Shown here: positions 5,945 through 7,877 of the stretch, piece after piece
Position numbering within the stretch: position 1 is the first letter of the stretch
How the letters are laid out: every line of letters begins with the position of its first letter
Assembly (NCBI GenBank): GCA_021156265.1
Contig: JAJNBR010000127.1
Location: 1-7,877, forward strand
Direction of reading: 5' to 3'
Length of the DNA stretch: 7,877 nt
From: Flavipsychrobacter sp.
Lineage (GTDB): Bacteria; Bacteroidota; Bacteroidia; Chitinophagales; Chitinophagaceae
The notes under the pieces: generated by a model
Told to the model about the DNA's origin: nothing
The model's database searches: none
What the model saw: only the letters and a program-made list of their open reading frames with translations
Program-made: the position numbers and the translations under genes

Positions 5945-6139
5945 ATGAGAGACGAAAAGAACGAAAAGAAGAAAGGGCGTGAGCCGGAACGTGAAGAAGA
6001 AAAACCACTAAGAGTAGTTAACGCCGAAGAATTGGCGAAGTTGCCAGAATTGCCTGAGGAGAAAAGACCAAAGCTGAGAGATTGGGATTGGATGTCGGGA
6101 AGTGATGGTGGGTCAGGAACTACTGGGTCAGCAGCATAA
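5945..6139 (+). CDS. Small, highly charged, probably disordered protein (second of a pair)
   Basis: The 64-residue protein falls into three zones. Residues 1-22 are dense in Lys, Arg, Glu and Asp ('RDEKNEKKKGREPEREEEK'). Residues 23-45 could form a short helix and a Pro-rich link ('VVNAEELAKLPELPEEKRPK'). Residues 46-64 are 'DWDWMSGSDGGSGTTGSAA', a Trp pair followed by a Gly/Ser/Thr tail. Most of it is expected to be disordered. The layout, a charged leader-like part followed by a small-residue tail, faintly recalls a ribosomally made peptide precursor. There is no leader cleavage motif, no cysteine and no modifying enzyme nearby, so I do not call it one. A 9-bp tandem repeat at 5952-5969 encodes Glu-Lys repeats near the start. 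It lies 19 bases after the first small gene and ends 25 bases before a strong terminator. Confidence 0.6.
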   Translation: MRDEKNEKKKGREPEREEEKPLRVVNAEELAKLPELPEEKRPKLRDWDWMSGSDGGSGTTGSAA

Positions 6140-6164
6140 GGTTGGATTTGATTTACAGACATAT

Positions 6165-6197
6165 ATAAAGCCGCATAACTGCGGCTTTATTGTTTTT
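6165..6197 (+). terminator. Strong rho-independent terminator after the small-protein pair
   Basis: A perfect 11-bp stem (ATAAAGCCGCA paired with TGCGGCTTTAT) has a four-base TAAC loop and is followed by TGTTTTT. It begins 25 bases after the stop of the second small gene and insulates the acetyltransferase gene downstream. Confidence 0.88.
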
Positions 6198-6216
6198 AGG
6201 GCCTGATCAAATTGCG

Positions 6217-6224
6217 TATCTTGG
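6217..6224 (+). promoter_or_regulatory. -7-like box TATCTTGG upstream of the RimL-like gene
   Basis: TATCTTGG matches TAnnTTTG at seven of eight positions, 18 bases before the ATG at 6243. A T run at 6193-6197, the terminator tail, lies 19 bases upstream and may stand in for the -33 TTTG. Confidence 0.4.
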
Positions 6225-6242
6225 TATAAAGAACCTGGTGAC

Positions 6243-6794
6243 ATGACGATTAATGTTGACAATAAGATGCTGCTGGAGATTGTAGATGATCAGCACACCC
6301 AACCTATCTTTGAGCTAGCTAACAAAAACAGGGAACATTTGGGGAAATGGCTGCCATGGATCAACTATATGCACTCTGTTGATTTTATCAAAAATTTTGT
6401 TGACAGCAGTAAGAAAAAGGCCGAAGACAAGACCGATTTTGCCTATGTAATAGTATACGAGAACGAGGTAGTGGGGAGAATAGGCGTCTACAATATTGAT
6501 CATCAAAACAAAATTGGCTCCATCGGCTATTGGATGGCCTCAGAGTTTGAAGGCAAAGGACTTACTACACGGGCTTGCAAAGAGTTAATAAAATTTTGTT
6601 TTACCTACCTTGGACTGAACAGAATTGAGATCAAGTGTGGCACGGAAAACACCAGGAGCAAGCAAATACCGGAGCGCCTCGGTTTCACGCTAGAGGGGAT
6701 CATCCGGGAGGGTGAACACGTGAACGACAGGTTTATCGATCTGTATAGTTTTTCGATGTTGAAAAAGGATTGGATAACGGATCAAACTGATTAA
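6243..6794 (+). CDS. RimJ/RimL-type GNAT N-acetyltransferase
   Basis: This is a complete 183-residue protein. It shows the family's N-terminal 'NREHLGKWLPWI' at 29-40, 'FAYVIVYENEVVGRIGVYNI' at 66-85 forming the central strands, and 'IGSIGYWMASEFEGKGLTTR' at 91-110 with the acetyl-CoA-binding E-G-K-G-L loop. 'LGLNRIEIKCGTENTRSKQI' and 'PERLGFTLEGIIREGE' follow, matching the conserved N-x-x-S-x-x-x-x-E-x-x-G-F region. Members acetylate ribosomal-protein N-termini (RimL on L7/L12, RimJ on S5), but many Bacteroidota and Bacillus relatives (YdaF-like) have other or unknown substrates, so the specific substrate is open. It acts in the cytoplasm. The gene has its own -7-like box and terminator and is bracketed by terminators on both sides, so it is monocistronic. 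The G+C content looks lower than in the PaiA-like and glycosyltransferase genes, a weak hint of a different history. Confidence 0.92.
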   Translation: MTINVDNKMLLEIVDDQHTQPIFELANKNREHLGKWLPWINYMHSVDFIKNFVDSSKKKAEDKTDFAYVIVYENEVVGRIGVYNIDHQNKIGSIGYWMASEFEGKGLTTRACKELIKFCFTYLGLNRIEIKCGTENTRSKQIPERLGFTLEGIIREGEHVNDRFIDLYSFSMLKKDWITDQTD

Positions 6795-6827
6795 TCAACT
6801 GCCGCTTTTGAGCGGCAGTTGATTTTT
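6793..6827 (+). terminator. Strong terminator overlapping the stop codon of the RimL-like gene
   Basis: A perfect 14-bp stem spans 6793-6806 and 6811-6824 (core CAACTGCCGCT with AGCGGCAGTTG) with a four-base TTTG loop. The 3' side ends in a T5 run. The 5' arm starts within the TAA stop at 6792-6794, so terminator and coding end overlap. Confidence 0.88.
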
Positions 6828-6971
6828 GTATAAAGCTTAACTGGTTCCTGCTAAAAAAACGGTCTTAGGCTGAAAGCCGTGGGCACGAATATTTTATCTG
6901 TTCAGTAGATTCCTACGACCAAGGCGAATTTCCACAATTATAGTTTTCGAGTGTTTCGGTTTTCCGGGATA

Positions 6972-6979
6972 TAATTTAG
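6972..6979 (+). promoter_or_regulatory. -7-like box TAATTTAG upstream of the DUF2383-like gene
   Basis: TAATTTAG matches TAnnTTTG at seven of eight positions, 24 bases before the ATG at 7004. TTTTC at 6944-6948 might be the -33 element at a spacing of about 23 bases. The rest of the 209-bp gap holds only a weak hairpin at 6859-6880. Confidence 0.4.
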
Positions 6980-7003
6980 CGTTTTTGATTAAATCGTACA
7001 ATT

Positions 7004-7456
7004 ATGCATACAACTATCACCACCACAGAAGTATTAAACACCTTGATCAAGGTCAACAATGAACGGATCACGATGTATCACCGTGCCATCCGTGCTATGA
7101 CCGGAACCAATATTGCTCCACTCCGGCTGTTTCGCTGTATGATCACAGAAAGCGAACAATATCGGGCGCAACTGGAACAAACACTGAAAGAAATGGGGAC
7201 AGAGCCTGATTGTGAGAACGAATCGACCAAGGCTCTTGTAGCTAATATCTGGGGCGACCTTCTTGACACGCTGAGCCGGGATAAATTGACTTTGTGCGAG
7301 GTCGAAAAAGCACTTGTACACAAGGCATATGAACATGCACTTTCGCTACGTCTTGACAATACGATCGCCCGAATGCTATACGAACAGCACGAAGAATTGA
7401 AAATATCGTACTATATGGTAAAGGGTTGTACCTCGCGGCAAGCGGTTTTACACTAG
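7004..7456 (+). CDS. DUF2383 / PA2169-type four-helix-bundle protein
   Basis: The 150-residue protein has the length and pattern of the PA2169-type DUF2383 family, which adopts a ferritin-like four-helix bundle. Recognisable pieces are 'EVLNTLIKVNNERITMYHRA' at 9-28, 'ITESEQYRAQLEQTLKEMGTEPD' at 47-69, 'CEVEKALVHKAYEHALS' at 98-114 and 'LYEQHEELKISYYMVKG' at 125-141. Acidic and His residues at the positions typical of the ferritin-like core are present: Glu20, Glu49, Glu99, His106, Glu110, Glu127, His129 and Glu130. Metal binding is therefore possible but not shown by sequence alone. Family members are often tied to general stress or stationary-phase responses in other bacteria; a role here is inference. 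There is no signal peptide, so the protein is cytoplasmic. It is preceded by a 209-bp region with a -7-like box and followed by a bidirectional terminator, so it is a single-gene unit. Confidence 0.88.
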   Translation: MHTTITTTEVLNTLIKVNNERITMYHRAIRAMTGTNIAPLRLFRCMITESEQYRAQLEQTLKEMGTEPDCENESTKALVANIWGDLLDTLSRDKLTLCEVEKALVHKAYEHALSLRLDNTIARMLYEQHEELKISYYMVKGCTSRQAVLH

Positions 7457-7464
7457 ATACAGGC

Positions 7465-7501
7465 AATAAAAAAGGGGAAAGTAGCTTTCCCCTTTTTTAT
7501 T
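7465..7501. terminator. Bidirectional terminator between convergent genes
   Basis: A perfect 17-bp stem spans 7465-7481 and 7485-7501 (core AAAAAAGGGGAAAG with CTTTCCCCTTTTTT) with a three-base TAG loop. The A run on one side and T run on the other let it serve the DUF2383-like gene on the plus strand and the beta-propeller gene on the minus strand. It lies eight bases after the first stop and 14 bases from the second. Confidence 0.92.
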
Positions 7502-7515
7502 ATTATCAGTTTTTT

Positions 7516-7877
7516 TTAGAATTGAGACATACCGCTGATAGACGGATAGTAGGTCTTTTGCAGGTCCCAAACTATCGGTGAGCTTTCGATCAGGCCATCA
7601 ATGTTATGTTTCCAGTGCAGCACGCCGGTGCTATCGAAAGCGTACATGTTTTTATCATGGCTGCCGAAATAGGCGATACCATTGTACATAAGGGGCGATG
7701 ATTTGATCAGCGCATTCGTCTTATACTTCCATTTTTCCGTACCGTCGATCACATTGAGTGCGTATACATGGAAATCGTAGCTGCCGAAGTAAACAATGTT
7801 CTGGTCGGCAACAGGAGAAGAAACGATCCTGTCTGCGGATGTATATATCCAACGCTCTTTCTTAGCTACAGTATCCA
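7516..7877 (-). CDS. PQQ-like beta-propeller repeat protein, C-terminal part (runs off the right edge)
   Basis: The minus strand is open from the right edge to a TAA at 7516-7518, giving the last 119 residues of a longer protein. Two full repeats and a partial third of about 40 residues are visible. Each opens with a Trp (W9, W49 and W88 of the visible part) and has an Ile-x-Ser-Ser-Pro element ('IVSSP', 'IKSSP', 'IESSP'); the two full repeats continue with Val/Ala-Tyr-Phe-Gly-Ser-x-Asp and a Tyr-Ala-x-Asp/Asn ending. This is the PQQ/quinoprotein-like propeller repeat, also seen in BamB. In Bacteroidota such proteins are usually periplasmic or outer-membrane lipoproteins that bind partners rather than act as quinone dehydrogenases. 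The final blade ends in 'YYPSISGMSQF', without the Tyr-Phe-Gly-Ser strand, as expected at the closing end. Function and N-terminus cannot be judged. Confidence 0.88.
   Translation of the reverse strand, partial: DTVAKKERWIYTSADRIVSSPVADQNIVYFGSYDFHVYALNVIDGTEKWKYKTNALIKSSPLMYNGIAYFGSHDKNMYAFDSTGVLHWKHNIDGLIESSPIVWDLQKTYYPSISGMSQF

Noticed and set aside
5945..6139. Second small gene as a ribosomally synthesised peptide precursor
   Set aside because: No recognisable leader motif, Gly-Gly cleavage site, cysteines or modifying enzymes in the window; the Gly/Ser tail alone is not enough.
6859..6880. Hairpin ACGG...CCGT in the leader region of the DUF2383-like gene
   Set aside because: Only four clean pairs plus wobble and a mismatch; it lies upstream of the likely promoter and resembles no known riboswitch.
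1..7877. tRNA, rRNA, CRISPR, insertion sequence, prophage or attachment sites
   Set aside because: No cloverleaf, regularly spaced repeat, transposase or integrase motif, or terminal inverted repeats were seen in a manual reading of both strands.

Overview
The window looks like an ordinary chromosomal stretch of a Bacteroidota genome, most likely from the Chitinophagaceae or a close relative. The evidence is the mid-range GC content, the lack of Shine-Dalgarno sequences before starts, repeated matches to the Bacteroidota -7 promoter box (TAnnTTTG) a short distance upstream of starts, and several proteins whose closest remembered relatives are in that phylum. The family-level placement is inference. 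I see no rRNA, tRNA, CRISPR array, transposase, phage gene or attachment site.

Layout, left to right. (1) Positions 1-269, minus strand: the N-terminal part of a GNAT-like protein that runs off the left edge. (2) 437-2464, plus: a 675-residue membrane protein with a von Willebrand factor A (VWA) domain and an intact metal-binding motif. (3) 2556-2957, plus: a conserved Bacteroidota protein of unknown function, closed by a strong hairpin terminator. (4) 3043-3129, plus: a very short possible lipoprotein reading frame behind a perfect -7 box. (5) 3252-4412, plus: a GT4-type glycosyltransferase. (6) 4424-4957, minus: a small secreted protein whose stop lies 11 bp from the glycosyltransferase stop. 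(7) 5017-5532, minus: a PaiA-like acetyltransferase. (8) 5737-6139, plus: two small uncharacterised proteins in tandem, closed by a strong terminator. (9) 6243-6794, plus: a RimJ/RimL-type acetyltransferase with its own terminator. (10) 7004-7456, plus: a DUF2383/PA2169-type four-helix-bundle protein. (11) 7516-7877, minus: the C-terminal end of a PQQ-repeat beta-propeller protein, separated from its convergent neighbour by a 17-bp hairpin that can terminate both strands.

The genes do not form one pathway. Nearly every gene appears to be its own transcription unit, with a -7-like box about 15-30 bases before the start and often a hairpin after the stop. The only convincing multi-gene unit is the pair of small proteins at 5737-6139. 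I find no clear new biological system. The most open items are that small-protein pair, the tiny lipoprotein-like frame at 3043-3129, and nested inverted repeats in the divergent promoter region at 5602-5681.
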